Shown here: one piece after another, positions 32,486 to 43,700 of the stretch | Numbering within the stretch: position 1 is the first letter of the stretch | Layout: each line of letters begins with the position of its first letter | Assembly: GCF_963924675.1 (NCBI RefSeq) | Contig: NC_089220.1 | Coordinates: 163,345,270 to 163,409,269 of the forward strand | DNA: 64,000 nt | From: Phocoena phocoena | Taxonomy: Eukaryota; Chordata; Mammalia; Artiodactyla; Phocoenidae | Direction of reading: 5' to 3' | Made by a program: the position numbers and the translations under genes | The notes under the pieces: model-generated | The model's database searches: none | Told to the model about the DNA's origin: nothing | What the model saw: the letters and a program-made list of their open reading frames with translations, nothing else

Positions 32486-33674
32486 ACAGGATTTGAGAGC
32501 AGAAAGCAAGCAGGGGTGGGAGGCCATGTCTCCCTCTGATCGTTGCAAGTCACTTCGAACGGCTGGATCACACGATGTAAGGGAAGAACGGAAGGGAAAG
32601 AAATTTCCTAGGGACACATGCAGGTTGATGTTCCAGCTACTCAGGCAAACTGTGAAGGGCCCATCAAAGCGCGAGGTCATCACAGGGGCATCTGTCACTT
32701 GAATAAGAATAAACCTAGAAGACACTCACTTGCAAATTATTCATTTGAACCTCCTTTCAACTGTTCCAACCCCTGTGGTGAAGTATTACCGCTGACATCA
32801 ACACAGAGTCATCGCTATGCTTGATTCCCTACCAGTTTCCTTTTATGCGGACCCAGATGTGCACTTAGCAATGTAGCTTATGTGTTTCCTTAGATGGACT
32901 CTTCTATTTATGCTCAGCATTTTCACTTAAACTTTGTTTGTAGCTCTGGCTCCTTTCTGAAGGAGGCCGGCTGTATGTTGGAAGTGACTTCAGATCGACT
33001 TGGCACGTTGGAGAACAGATGACGGAACAGGTTGAATGGGAATCACTGAGGCTTCATTCGTAGTCTCCACTTCAGGTTTCAAGTCCTCAGAATGACTTTC
33101 TACATGTAGATTTTCAAAACCTCTAAGCTACTAATCCTGCCTCACCTCCGTGGCAGCCCCTGAGATACGTTCACAGACCCCTGTCCCCCTGGGAGACACG
33201 GAGAAAACCGCCGGTCTGATCAGGGTAGAGATTGGCGGGCAGGGGCCCTCTACATAACGATCCTCCCGGGGCCTCACCCCTCACCCGGGCTGTGGGTATG
33301 CAGACGATTGCAGACCACCTCAGCACCCTTCCAAACCCCCCCGCCCCCCACCCCGTTCCCTCGTAAGAGCTCCAGCTCTGACCTCCAGCCATGTCGTGGA
33401 CAAGCCAGTTCCAGTCCCGTGGGAACAGATGAAACTACAGGATCCCACTCACCTGAGATTCCCAAGCTCCAGTCAAAGGCACACTTCCTTTAAAAATAGC
33501 AAATGCAAAACAAGTCCTGTAATTAACTGTTCCCTGTGTCACGTGGTTTCCAAGCCTGCTCACTACCTTGAGAAGTTTCTCCTGGATAGATTCCAGTTTG
33601 CCAGAGTCTAAGGAAAAAAAAAATTTAAGAATACAATTAAATTCTCCAGAACGGAAGGGCAGAATTATAAAGGA

Positions 33675-33694
33675 TTTTTTTTTTTTTTTTTTTT
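33675..33694. repeat. T20 homopolymer
   Basis: Twenty T in a row, not attached to a SINE or LINE tail that I can recognise. Confidence 0.85.
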
Positions 33695-34194
33695 GGTGGG
33701 AGACAAAAATATTAGTGATGGCTTACAATGTCTGGGCATTTCACATACGTTACATCTTCTAATCTTTAGGTAACAGGTATGACAGAGCTAGATCACCAGC
33801 AAGACAGAAAGTCTTTCTCTGGTAGCAAAACCAACAAACAGCAACAAAACAGGAAAACAAGATTCAGGCCTGTGGGTCTTCTTGGATTCTTCAGGGATCA
33901 AGCGCCTTCTTGCTCACAATTCCATGATCCTTAAGGGGTTGCCCTTGCCCTCATGGTCCAAGGACGTATTTCCTTCCAGATGGAAGGAGAGAAGGAAAGA
34001 AGAGAGAGGGGCAAAGAGCAGGTGCCACGTCTCTCTTCAGGAAGGTTTGTAGACACCAGCACCCAGCTCTCCTCTTGGGTCCTGTTGGTCAGAACTTTGT
34101 CACACGGCCATATCTATGTGCAAAGAGCCCAGGAAATTTATTCTTTTTTTGATGGCCACTGGCTCAGCCAAAATCTATTTTACTCTGAAGGAAG

Positions 34195-34360
34195 AGGAAA
34201 TAGATATTTGGGGACGATCAGCAGTGCCTACTACACCTTCCAACAGCTCCGTGAACAGGTATTAGTAAACTCATGGAACACATGGGGAAACTGGGGTTCA
34301 CAATGTTTAAATAACTTGCCTGTGGTCATACATCTAGAATGTGCTATAGCCACTACCTAA
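34195..34360 (-). mobile_element. MIR SINE fossil, minus orientation
   Basis: The reverse MIR pattern includes 'ggggaaactggggttcacaa', 'aaataacttgcctgtggtca' and 'catctagaatgtgctatagc'. Confidence 0.6.
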
Positions 34361-34519
34361 ATTAGACATTTTTATACCAAGACTGTTTTATTTCCCCTGT
34401 ATGCTGCCATAATAAGTGTGGAGTGACATTTATATAGAAAATTGTCCAATTTTCCTGCAGTGGTATCACAGCATTGGCTTCCGGGACGCTCTGGTGAACT
34501 AAAGCAAGTTGCCTTTCTC

Positions 34520-34930
34520 TTCTATTTCATTTGCCACTGCTACCAGCCTAGTGCAACCACATTGCCTGACTATTGCCACTGCCTACTAATCAGATTCTCT
34601 TCCCTTCTCTCCTCTTCTCCCCCTCTGATTTATTCTCCACACGGCAGAAAGGTGGGCTTTTAAAATCTCAACTTTAATCATTGTATTTCGCTGCTTAAAA
34701 ACCTTTAACTTCTCATTGCTCTTTGGATAAAGACCAACACTGTCGGTGAGGTTCCCAGGCCTTGTGTGCTCTCTCCCTGCCTACCTCCCCAGCTGCCTCA
34801 CTCGTGACTCTCCTCCTTCCCTCTCCAGGCTACTCTGGACTTCTGTGGACACTCCATCGGTCCTCCTATCTTGGGGCCTTACCCATGCCATTCCCTCTGT
34901 CCCTCAGTCTCTTCCCCCTATATCTTTGTC
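34520..34930. mobile_element. L2-like ancient repeat remnant
   Basis: The phrases 'ctgcttaaaaacctttaact', 'tctcattgctctttggataa' and 'gaccaacactgtcggtgagg', then 'tctccctgcctacctcccca', occur in that order in a very common old mammalian repeat, which I believe is L2-class. The family and strand call are uncertain. Confidence 0.45.
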
Positions 34931-34944
34931 AAGTCCAAAAAAAG

Positions 34945-35200
34945 AAATTCTTCATGATTTTGTTAGGATCTATTAAACTTGTAATTAATTATGGGAGAAT
35001 TAACGTATTTATGATGTTTAATCTTCTCATTGAGGAACGGGCCTCTCCATTTATTCATACTTTTATATCACTTGGCAGAGTTCTATCATTTTCTTCTTAC
35101 AGGTCCATTCATTTCCTATAGAATTATTCTTCGGTTTTGTTCTGCCTTGTGACTGGAGTCTTTCTTCCCATGCGGAAGGGGGAGATGTCCAGTTTCCTAA
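34945..35200 (-). mobile_element. Antisense LINE-1 fragment, decayed
   Basis: The plus strand has reverse LINE-1 ORF2 phrases such as 'ttaatcttctcattgaggaa', 'cgggcctctccatttattca', and 'ttggcagagttctatcattt', followed by 'caggtccattcatttc'. No usable frame remains. Confidence 0.6.
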
Positions 35201-37379
35201 TTTTATGGAATCTATGTTTCTAATGCAGAGACTGAGCAGAGGAGGAGAAAAGAGCAGGTCTTTCTACCTACATATACGCAGTTATTTATAGATTACTGAT
35301 TGTCATCTTCTTCAGCCTCGAATTTAGTAAAATTAGTGCTTGATCCTGGCACTAATGTGGTAGGCAGTCCTGATTTCAGTTTTCTTCTTTCCTGGGTGTT
35401 CACGGGTTCTCTAGTAAGAATTTGCAAGAGTCAACGGGGGAACTCACCGAATGTCACTGGGTAGAAAATTTTCTGTTCATTCTGAGCACAGAGTTTTCAA
35501 ACAGGTCTCAGCCGTCTGAGAGTACTTTCATTACTATGTGTATTTTGCCATATTATCCACAGTGATATCTTGACTGATTTTGCCAAACGTTTTCCTAAAA
35601 CTAAGAAACATTAGATCTATGTTACTCCCCCAATCTCCCACGTCAGTAAAAAATGCTTTCATAAAAGATGAGGTCAGTTTGGCGTGACTTGTTCCTGGTG
35701 ATTCCATGTCTTCTAGCAGTCAACACATTCCTTTCGAAGTGTTCATAAGACATCTGCTTTAAATTCATTCTATAATTTGACCAAACGTTGACCAAAGTTA
35801 ATAGTCTGTAGTTTCTGGGGTCCACCCCTTTTCATAACTTGTGACACTTACTTGTCATTAACTTTCTGATTCTTCACTTGTTGTACATGATTTTTTAAAG
35901 ATTACCAGTGGTGACTCCCTGATTACATATTTGAATTCTTCCAGCACTCTGGGAGGAAACTTGGCTATACCTGAAAACATGAGCTTATGACATGAATTAA
36001 GGCTCGCACTCCATTTCCAGTCATTTGGGGCTGCGATTCCTTTATTATATAGATTGTTCTACTCTGCTAGAATTCTCTGGGACTCTCCAGAGAACCAGCA
36101 GCTGTGGGGATGTTCTTGTCCTTACCAGGAAAAGTGTCTTAAACCAACACAGAAAGCAAAGTGTTTCCTGACTTGCGATCAGTGACATCCAGACTTTTGG
36201 TGGTGTTGTTTACTCTCTGATCTGGTTGCTCTTCCTGGCTTCTCAATTTCTGACCTTTGCCCTGTTTCCTCTCATTGAAAACCTGCATGCACCACGCCCA
36301 TTTTGAATATCCAGCTCAGACCTCTGGATTTATATTTTGTCCCTAATTGTTGAATTGGGCCTGGCATGAGGACCTTTCCACACACAGCCCTGCCCCTGTT
36401 GTTTCTGGATGAACAGTCCCATAGCCAGTTCCTGGGTCTCTATGCCACTCCCCCTCTGGCCTGCCCTGCCCTCGCGGCCAGTATTGGTTCCACTGTACGT
36501 TCTCCCCGGGAAGTCACACACACTGTGCACCAGGGTCATGGGTGTGTTCCCTCAGACTCCAGTAATATCATTATGAATTTGTCAAACCAGCATGGACCGC
36601 ACAAACTACTGTCCCCATGGCCCTACTGCGTCCCATCACCCCTCCCCCCCACCTCCTCCCTGATCAGTTCAGGTCAGAAGACCCTGTGTTGCTTCTCTGC
36701 ACCCATATGAACTGGATCTGGCCACATGTAGAAAATTAATAAATGCTCATTGGAGTGATTTAAGTAACAATGATCTACCTACGTTCACTTTGGGAAAAAC
36801 TCTGTTATAAGTTTTGCAACTGCCCATTTTCACAAACCAGATTTGTCCTTCCAGAACGACATCCGAGGCACAGAAGGATCCATTACAGCTCTATCTCTGA
36901 TCTATGCTGGGACACAGCCCTCTCTCCGGCTGTCCTCATGTAACTGCCCAAGCCCCTGAAAATGGATGTAATTCAGACCTGGAACGTTCTAGGCATCCTC
37001 AGGATCCTTCGGCTCGGGTTCATTATCCTAGCACCCAGGACCTCTCTGACCCCCAGGATGGGACAAACTGACAGAGTCACACCACAGCTCTGGCAAGGAG
37101 GCTCTAGGTATCATGCAGTATACTTACCCACTGTGGGTTCAAAGGATGACAACCAAAGGTGTCAGAAGTAAGCCAACCTCCAAGATCTGTGTGAAAACAC
37201 AGAGGCTGAGACATTCTTGTCCAGCCCCACAGGACTGCTAAACTCTGCCGCACCGGACACACATTTCATTCCAACATAGAGGCTTCCCGTGGGGACCAGG
37301 CTGTGCCTTAATTTATGAGTCCCTCTACGCCTTCTCCCACCGTACCCGCAGATCAGACAAATGATCTTTAAGCACCACC
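35201..37379. other. Intergenic; unresolved old repeat-like stretch at about 35540-36030
   Basis: The stretch with 'gattccatgtcttctagcag' and 'aatagtctgtagtttctggg' has the look of an old interspersed repeat read in reverse, but I cannot place it. From 36061 to 37379 I see no repeat or gene. The 114-codon plus-strand frame 36366-36710 has no known domain. Confidence 0.35.
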
Positions 37380-38060
37380 AGGAAGTTCTACGTCAACGTA
37401 GTAACTATGGATAATCAGTAGGATATTAATTGTATCATTACTTGCCAGCCTTTATTTGCCAATACGGATGTGAGTGGTATACAGAATTAGGTTATTTCTA
37501 AATAAAATAATTTTATTTCATCTACGTAATAACAAGTTTATGAAAGATAATTTCCTATCATACTGATTATTCACATATTCAATTTTAGCCTAATCTACTG
37601 TAGCAAAAGGTATTCAGAAACAGTACACAGCTGCCCTCTTGTGTCACTTTCATATAATTAAATCTATTAGTGTTTAAATACCAGGATTCAATCAGCTATG
37701 CATTTTTAAAGGTCACCACATAGCACTACTTTTCTACTTTTGAAATTAATATCCTAAATGGTAATTTACAAAGCACAATATGTAAAAATATGCCAGATAT
37801 CTCTATCAATTAAACAGAACTTACTGGCATAAACATCTAAATATTTAAAAAGTAATGTAGTTACTCTGTCGAGGTCCTCTCAACCCAATACCCAGAAGTC
37901 TTTACATGCATTTGCATTAGCTCTTATACTTAATTAGTGCTCAATTAATATATCATCTGCTCTTATTAAGTGCATGGATTTGCACTAATCTTTTGCTGCT
38001 GGCCACTCAGTGGCCCCGGAGAAGGTGAAATGGAAGCGAGTTCTCTTTTGTAACAGTTGA
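37380..38060. promoter_or_regulatory. Candidate noncoding regulatory block (TAAT-rich)
   Basis: This stretch has no repeat signature. It is dense in homeodomain-type TAAT/ATTA cores (for example 'ttaattagtgctcaattaat' around 37930-37950), and it holds a 14-base inverted repeat, ctacgtcaacgtag, at 37388-37401. Such composition is common in conserved developmental enhancers but also occurs by chance in A/T-rich DNA. Function is inference only. Confidence 0.22.
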
Positions 38061-38089
38061 CAAGGGCATGCCCCAGAGACGGCCACTAT

Positions 38090-38290
38090 GGTCTCTGATG
38101 CCATTTACTAAGCGCCTAGTATGAGCTAAATCCTGTGCTAGGTTCTTTACAAGCAGAATATGCAGAACATACGTGAAAGAGAAACCTTATCTCCGTTGGA
38201 CAGATAAAGAAACTCAGGCGCAGGAGTTAGGTAGCGCCTTCCAAGAAGCTAAAGGTGGTGTCATTCTTCAGACTATAGCCCTGCCAACCC
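38090..38290 (-). mobile_element. MIR SINE fossil, minus orientation
   Basis: A clear reverse MIR: 'tttactaagcgcctagtatg', 'ctgtgctaggttctttacaa', 'gacagataaagaaactcagg', then a diverged end. Confidence 0.78.
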
Positions 38291-39189
38291 AGACGACCGC
38301 TCTTTTCTTTGGCATCCCTCCACCATGATAAGCCATCTCCACGAGCGCACGGTCTGCCAGCCATTCAGCATCCTGAAAACAATCTGATTAAAGTGAGAGG
38401 AAGCTTAGACAATGAAGATAGGTTTATCATCAGTGTTGACACAAATGGATGTTCTGTTTGTTTAGTAAGTTGCTGTGTTTCCTTACTAAGTACTATATGC
38501 TTCTAGCTCTGTATAATGTTTTCCATATTAGGAAAGAGTGGATATAAAAACTGAAAACAAGCCATATTGTTTCAGGGAAATTAGGAACTGTGCTTTTGCA
38601 CGGGTCAACACTGATTTGGTGGCTACATACAATAACCAGGTAGACAGAGGATCCAGCAGTGGTACAAGAGGACAAACCAGCTGTGCAGTCTCAGTCCCTC
38701 ACCTCCTGGGAGATGGAGCTTCTATAAGAACTTACAACAAAGAGACAGAAATAAGATGTAGTGAAGAAAGTATAAACTGAGGTCCAACATTCTGTGACCA
38801 GGTATGCAAGGAGGTGGAAAGGGTAGGTTCTGGGGAGGCCTGGGAGGTGGTGGAGAAAGGGGGAGGGATGTGGGATACAGGGCAAGGAGGAGACTGCCCC
38901 CCATGTTGTATCAATATAGAAACCAGCTCCTCCAGCAGAGCCCAAGGCGGGCTCCCTCCAGACAGGGCATCAAGTGAAATTGATCCCGCTACACTGACTC
39001 CAACCTGAGGGACAGAGGAGAGGCGGGAAATCATCCTTCCACAGAGCGTAATGTAGCAACGGTGATTTGGGGCCTGTAGCAGTGACTTGCTTAGCTCAAG
39101 ATCACTGCCAGGGGTTGGAGTCAGAGCAGGAGAGACACAGGGCACAGCCTCACTGAAGAGCTGAGCTTCCTGAGGCAGTGCAATGCAAC
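38291..39189. other. No recognised feature
   Basis: Intergenic. The minus-strand frame 38732-39310 (192 codons) is the longest open frame outside the LINE-1, but it has no recognisable domain and its upstream end overlaps a MIR. I treat it as chance. Confidence 0.45.
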
Positions 39190-39312
39190 AGGAAAACCAG
39201 GAGAGTTGAAACGCTGAGTCCTGGGCTCCTGTCCTAGCTCTATAACTAACTTGCTGTGACTTTGGGCCACCTGGCTCACCTTTCTGGCTCCTAGTTCCTT
39301 CATCTTTCACAT
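39190..39312 (+). mobile_element. MIR SINE fragment, plus orientation
   Basis: The plus strand has 'cctgtcctagctctataact', 'aacttgctgtgactttgggc', and a 'ctagttccttcatctttcac' end, matching the MIR core. Confidence 0.7.
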
Positions 39313-39423
39313 GCCTTCCCCGGGCACTCAGACTGTCCCTCTAAAATTCTCTAAATTCAATCCCTTCCAAGCTACACCTGTTTGTGCCTGGCTGCCCACA
39401 AGTACTGATTTTTTTCATTCCTC

Positions 39424-39812
39424 TTATGGGCTGAACTTTGTTCCCCCCAAATTTATATGTTGAAGCCCTAACTAACACCCAGTACCTCAAAATGTGACTA
39501 TATTTAGATAGAAGGTCTTTAAAGAGGTAATTAAGTTAAAATGAGGTAATGAGGATGGGCTCTGATCCAGTATTGACTGGTGTCCTTAAAAGAGGAAATT
39601 TGGACACAGACAGGTACAGAGGGGAGCACCTGAAGACACAGGGGGAAGACGGCCATGTGCAGGCCAAGGAGAGAAGGCTCCGAAGAGACCAATTCCGCTC
39701 AGGTCTGGACCTTGGACTTCCAGTCTCCAGAACAGTGAGAAAATACCAATAAACTCCTGTTTAAGCGACCCAGTCTGCAGTACTTTGTTATGGCAGTCCT
39801 AGCAGACTAATT
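39424..39812 (+). mobile_element. MLT1-type MaLR LTR, plus orientation
   Basis: A nearly complete solo LTR. It begins 'gggctgaactttgttccccc' and has 'cagtacctcaaaatgtgact', 'taattaagttaaaatgaggt' and 'actggtgtccttaaaagagg'. It then reads 'cttggacttccagtctccag' and ends 'ttatggcagtcctagcagac' plus 'taattcga'. Confidence 0.9.
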
Positions 39813-39908
39813 CGACTCCATACTCTTTTTCCTAGTCAGCCCTTCTCCTTCACACCTGACTCCTTCTCTGCATTGTCTATTTATACTTCCTCTCCTGCAA
39901 AATTCTGT

Positions 39909-39933
39909 CCGTCTGTCTGTCTCTCTCTCTCTG
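39909..39933. repeat. GTCT/CT microsatellite
   Basis: A short run of gtct units passing into ct dinucleotides. Confidence 0.8.
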
Positions 39934-40049
39934 TACTGTCTCTGAGGTTTTAACACACAGCAACTGCATATGTAAAAACGATGGCATTAACAGTTTCTGT
40001 AACTAAAAGGGGTACTCACAAAAATTAAAACAAACAGTAGCATTCAGTG

Positions 40050-40790
40050 TCAGAAAGGGCTTGACGGAACAAACAAACTGTTGATGGCAGTATAAATTAG
40101 AGGAAACTTTCTGGAGGGTGATTCGGCCATACATACCAAATTGAAAACAAACAAACAAACATTCAGACACCAGTGCTGAATATCCCAAGCAACAGAATGG
40201 AAGACCAGGAAGTTGGGGGCAGGGAGAACGAACTGCAAACAGCCAATAACATGTGAAGAAAACGTTCAGCCTCACTAGCAATCACAGAAATAAACGATGT
40301 AAAAGAGGAACGATCTACTGATAGTAGGTACCTAAACTGCAAACTCTGCCGAGTGACAAGTTAATAACAGTATTTATTAAAAGCCTTGAAATTATATGAT
40401 CCTTTTATCCCAGCAATTCCCTTTTGATGGAATTTACCCTAAGGAAATAATAATATGAAAATACTCACTGCATTATTTTAAAAGGAAAACAATCTAAGTG
40501 TCCGGTAAGGTTAAATAATTCATACATATGATGGAATATTTTCCAAAAATTACTTAATGCTAAAAGAAATTTTCATTATGCAACGTCAAATGGGAGAAAG
40601 GTCCATAAAATTGTCTATAAGACAATTATTGTTAAAAATTTACACATATGTATCAATAAATGCTCTGCAAGAATACACAGCAACACCCAAAGTTTCTGAT
40701 AGTGGGCTTAGAAGTCATTTTTCCCTTCTCTTTACTCTTTTGAATGTTTTACAGTGAGGATGGATTACTTTTTTAAGTAGAGAACCAATA
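40050..40790 (+). mobile_element. Ancient LINE-1/HAL1 3' end, plus orientation
   Basis: The conserved order is visible: 'atggcagtataaattagagg', 'cccagcaattcccttttgat', 'ggaatttaccctaaggaaat', 'atgatggaatattttccaaa', and the end 'gaatgttttacagtgaggat'. No frame survives. A short aaac run lies at 40145-40160. Confidence 0.75.
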
Positions 40791-43700
40791 CATTCTTTTA
40801 AAAACAGGAAACAGAAGGGATGGAATAAAAGGAAAGAAAAGGAAGGGGAAAACAGGATGGCACACAATTGGGAGGGGGTGATTTGTCACGAGCCCCAAAT
40901 CTATCTTAGGCGTCCAAATCCAAACCCTGCTGGCATCACAAGTGGGACAAATGTTTAAGTGTTTAAAAAGCGCTTGTGGAAATGACATTTAAAAACCAAG
41001 CTGGTTAGAAGTCCTGAGGCATTCTAACTACCCGAACGACAAGAGGTTTGAGTTTGGACCAGATGGTAGCTTCACTCATCCTATTAAAGTCCCCCCCCGG
41101 GAGAAGAAAGGGCTGGACATGGAACAGAACGCTTTCTGACTTCAAATCAGTGCTCTAAAGACCCTGTTCTCCTTTTATCTTAATTTGCAGTTGCAGAGTC
41201 TTAAAGGAAATGAGATACTGCCTTCCCGACCTGTGATATGAGAGTCTGGACACCATCACTTCTTCTGCTACTCCGAAGTGTCCTTGCCATGGTTTGGGTG
41301 ATCAAAGCAGGGCACCGCCTGGGATCACTTTCCTCAGTGCTCACAGCTGTGCGGCAGAGCCAGTGTTGGGACATTAAAGGAACAAGAAGGGCAGCTCCAG
41401 ATAAGCGCTCACTCTTCTCCTCGCCATCTGAACCAGATAGAGCGGACGTCAAGAGCAACACGGTGTGAGGGGAGAGGCACCGTGACCGAAGACAGAGGAG
41501 CTAGGTTTTTATCCACCCTTCAAAGTCCAGCCATTAGATTATGATAGAGTCACCAACTTTCTCAGGCCCTGGTCTTACAATCAATACAACGAGACAATCA
41601 TGCCATTTCTTCCTGACGGTAGGGGTTTGACTGAAGGTCTCTGCTCCCCTGAAAATCTGTGAGTGCAAAGGCAACAAGTGTGGAAGGGCACGCATGTTGC
41701 TGGTTGAAACTTGTCCCTCTCAGAGATGTGAGACACCCAAATTCTACCTAACGCGGGACCTACTCAGCTCCGCTCCGCTTAACATGGCTTTCTCAGACTT
41801 TAAAGGAAAAAAAGTCCATATAAAGGCTGGGGCATCACACAACACTAAATTCAAAGACTACATCCCAACTTGTACTCACACCAAGTGAACCTTCAGCATT
41901 TTCCAGATGCTTTCTAAATCCATCGTTCCCCCAGAAAAGCTCAGCAACACAACTGAGTGCGGCATTACTTTGTGGACATGACAAAACTGCAGAGACGTGG
42001 GAAGATAACCAAGGCCAACACAAAGAAACTCTACCTCCTGAGACTGGAATAATTTTGAAAGACCCAATTCCAGTTGAAGCAAAAACTTTGACCGTTCATC
42101 CAAGTGAGGCCTTGGGCTCTTCAGCTCTGCCCTTGCCCCAGCTACGTCTTTCCTTCTCTTTCCTGCGATGCTACCGTTCCACAGGTATTCACTCACTCAC
42201 CTGACATGGTCATCTTTGGTACAGGACTCCTTTTGGCTGATAACTCCCCTCCACCCCAATCAATCATAATGTAGATCTTGGCTCTGTGCTGAAATATAAC
42301 TAAATTAACTCTGTCAAATTCTTAAGGATTCTACATTATGAAACTCCCATTTTAGGGTCTCCGTCATGATCAAGTAGCATATCATTTGAAGTTCTGAAAA
42401 TGTTTCAATACCCTTCAGGCATGAAATCTTTCGATGATACTAAGAGCTGACATACTATAATAATGTTCTCATACCATAAACATTTTTATTTGCCTGCTTC
42501 GAAAAATAAATCATCATAGGAGCCATCCTCTCCCCCACTCTCACACCTTTCTAGGACTTAAATCATGGAAGATAGAAAAATCTCCCCGTGCCCATCCCTT
42601 GTTTTTCTGGGTGGAGGATGGCTGCAGGCAGATGCTTTCCACATTCACCTGGACCACTGGGTGGGTCACACAAAACAAGTTTGTCCCCGGGGTTTTCAGG
42701 CACCTCTTCTCCCGACCCCACTAAAATGAATGTAAAACAGTGGGCATATGGTTGTAAACAAAAGAAACTGTGTTACAATACAAATATGATGGCTGTAGTT
42801 GGATCATCAGAGCTACGCTTTTTGGAAGAAAAGCAACATAACAAAAAGATGTAGAAGCTCAGAAATCGCTTTATGCGGCACCATTTTGAAAGTCAAAACA
42901 CTCCTTTCTAAAAGAAAGATGTACATGCAGCCAGGAAGTATTTATAAATATCAAAAAGTGTTCCCACACAAGCATTATGAGAGCCAAATACATCCAAAAT
43001 ATTATCGATCATGAATTTAACTGGGGCAAGGGTACCGCAGATAAAATGTGCAAACATACTGTCAGATTTTTAAAGGAGACGGATGTTCAACACTCTTGCC
43101 AGAATTCTATAAACAAAGCTATGATTTACCTCCAAGCAAGGACTTATTGTAAATAATTACCAACAACTATCTTGCTTTGTGAGTGATTTTTCCCTGCGTT
43201 GTCCAGTTAATGTTGAAAATCTAACTCATATCACATATTAGATGGAAGGACAATTCCCAACCCTGTGGAATCTAAAACAGGAGAGAACAGCATTTTTAAT
43301 CAGTGGTTGTGCTGCAGACTGTATGACCGTAAACTCCAGTAAGCACATGCTTTCCAAAAATACTCAAGGAGGAAGTAAGGACACAGGAAAGTCTACATAA
43401 TAACCAATTATCCAAAAAAGGAAGTGAAGTATTCCACATCTGTCCAACTTTGTGGGTATAATTAACTCTTTGCAACCTGCTGACTTTCTAAGTGGAATAA
43501 GTCATAATTAGAATAACCAAAGGGTAGGGCATGCACACATATTCATGCACGTGCATACCCAAACTTTTGTTCATGAAAATTTAATTGTATGAAGATTACG
43601 AAAACCTGCCATTGCTATTTAAATTAAAATCTGGCAGAAGGCTAGAGTATTTCTATCATTAGCTGCCAGGGACTGAATTTTCCCACGCATCTAAGGCTTA

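Larger units (their letters stand above)
32066..34194. other. Intergenic; homopolymer tracts, uncertain old repeat at 33780-34194
   Basis: Tracts include a G14 run at 32458-32471 followed by further G runs, a C-rich run at 33339-33355, and a T20 run at 33675-33694. The part 33780-34194 looks like an old interspersed repeat in reverse ('gatggccactggctcagcca'), family unknown. The 135-codon plus-strand frame 33953-34360 runs through it into a MIR and is not believed to be a gene. Confidence 0.4.

Noticed and set aside
33953..34360. Plus-strand frame of 135 codons
   Set aside because: It runs through an old repeat into a MIR element and has no recognisable domain.
38732..39310. Minus-strand frame of 192 codons
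   Set aside because: No domain, no splice or conservation evidence, upstream end lies over a MIR fossil, and other frames overlap it on both strands.
39427..39812. Possible exon or regulatory element
   Set aside because: The full text follows an MLT1 LTR from start to end.
41876..42196. Minus-strand frame of 106 codons in the repeat-poor region
   Set aside because: No recognisable domain, competing frame 41835-42023 overlaps it, and it lies beyond the predicted NEBL transcript end.
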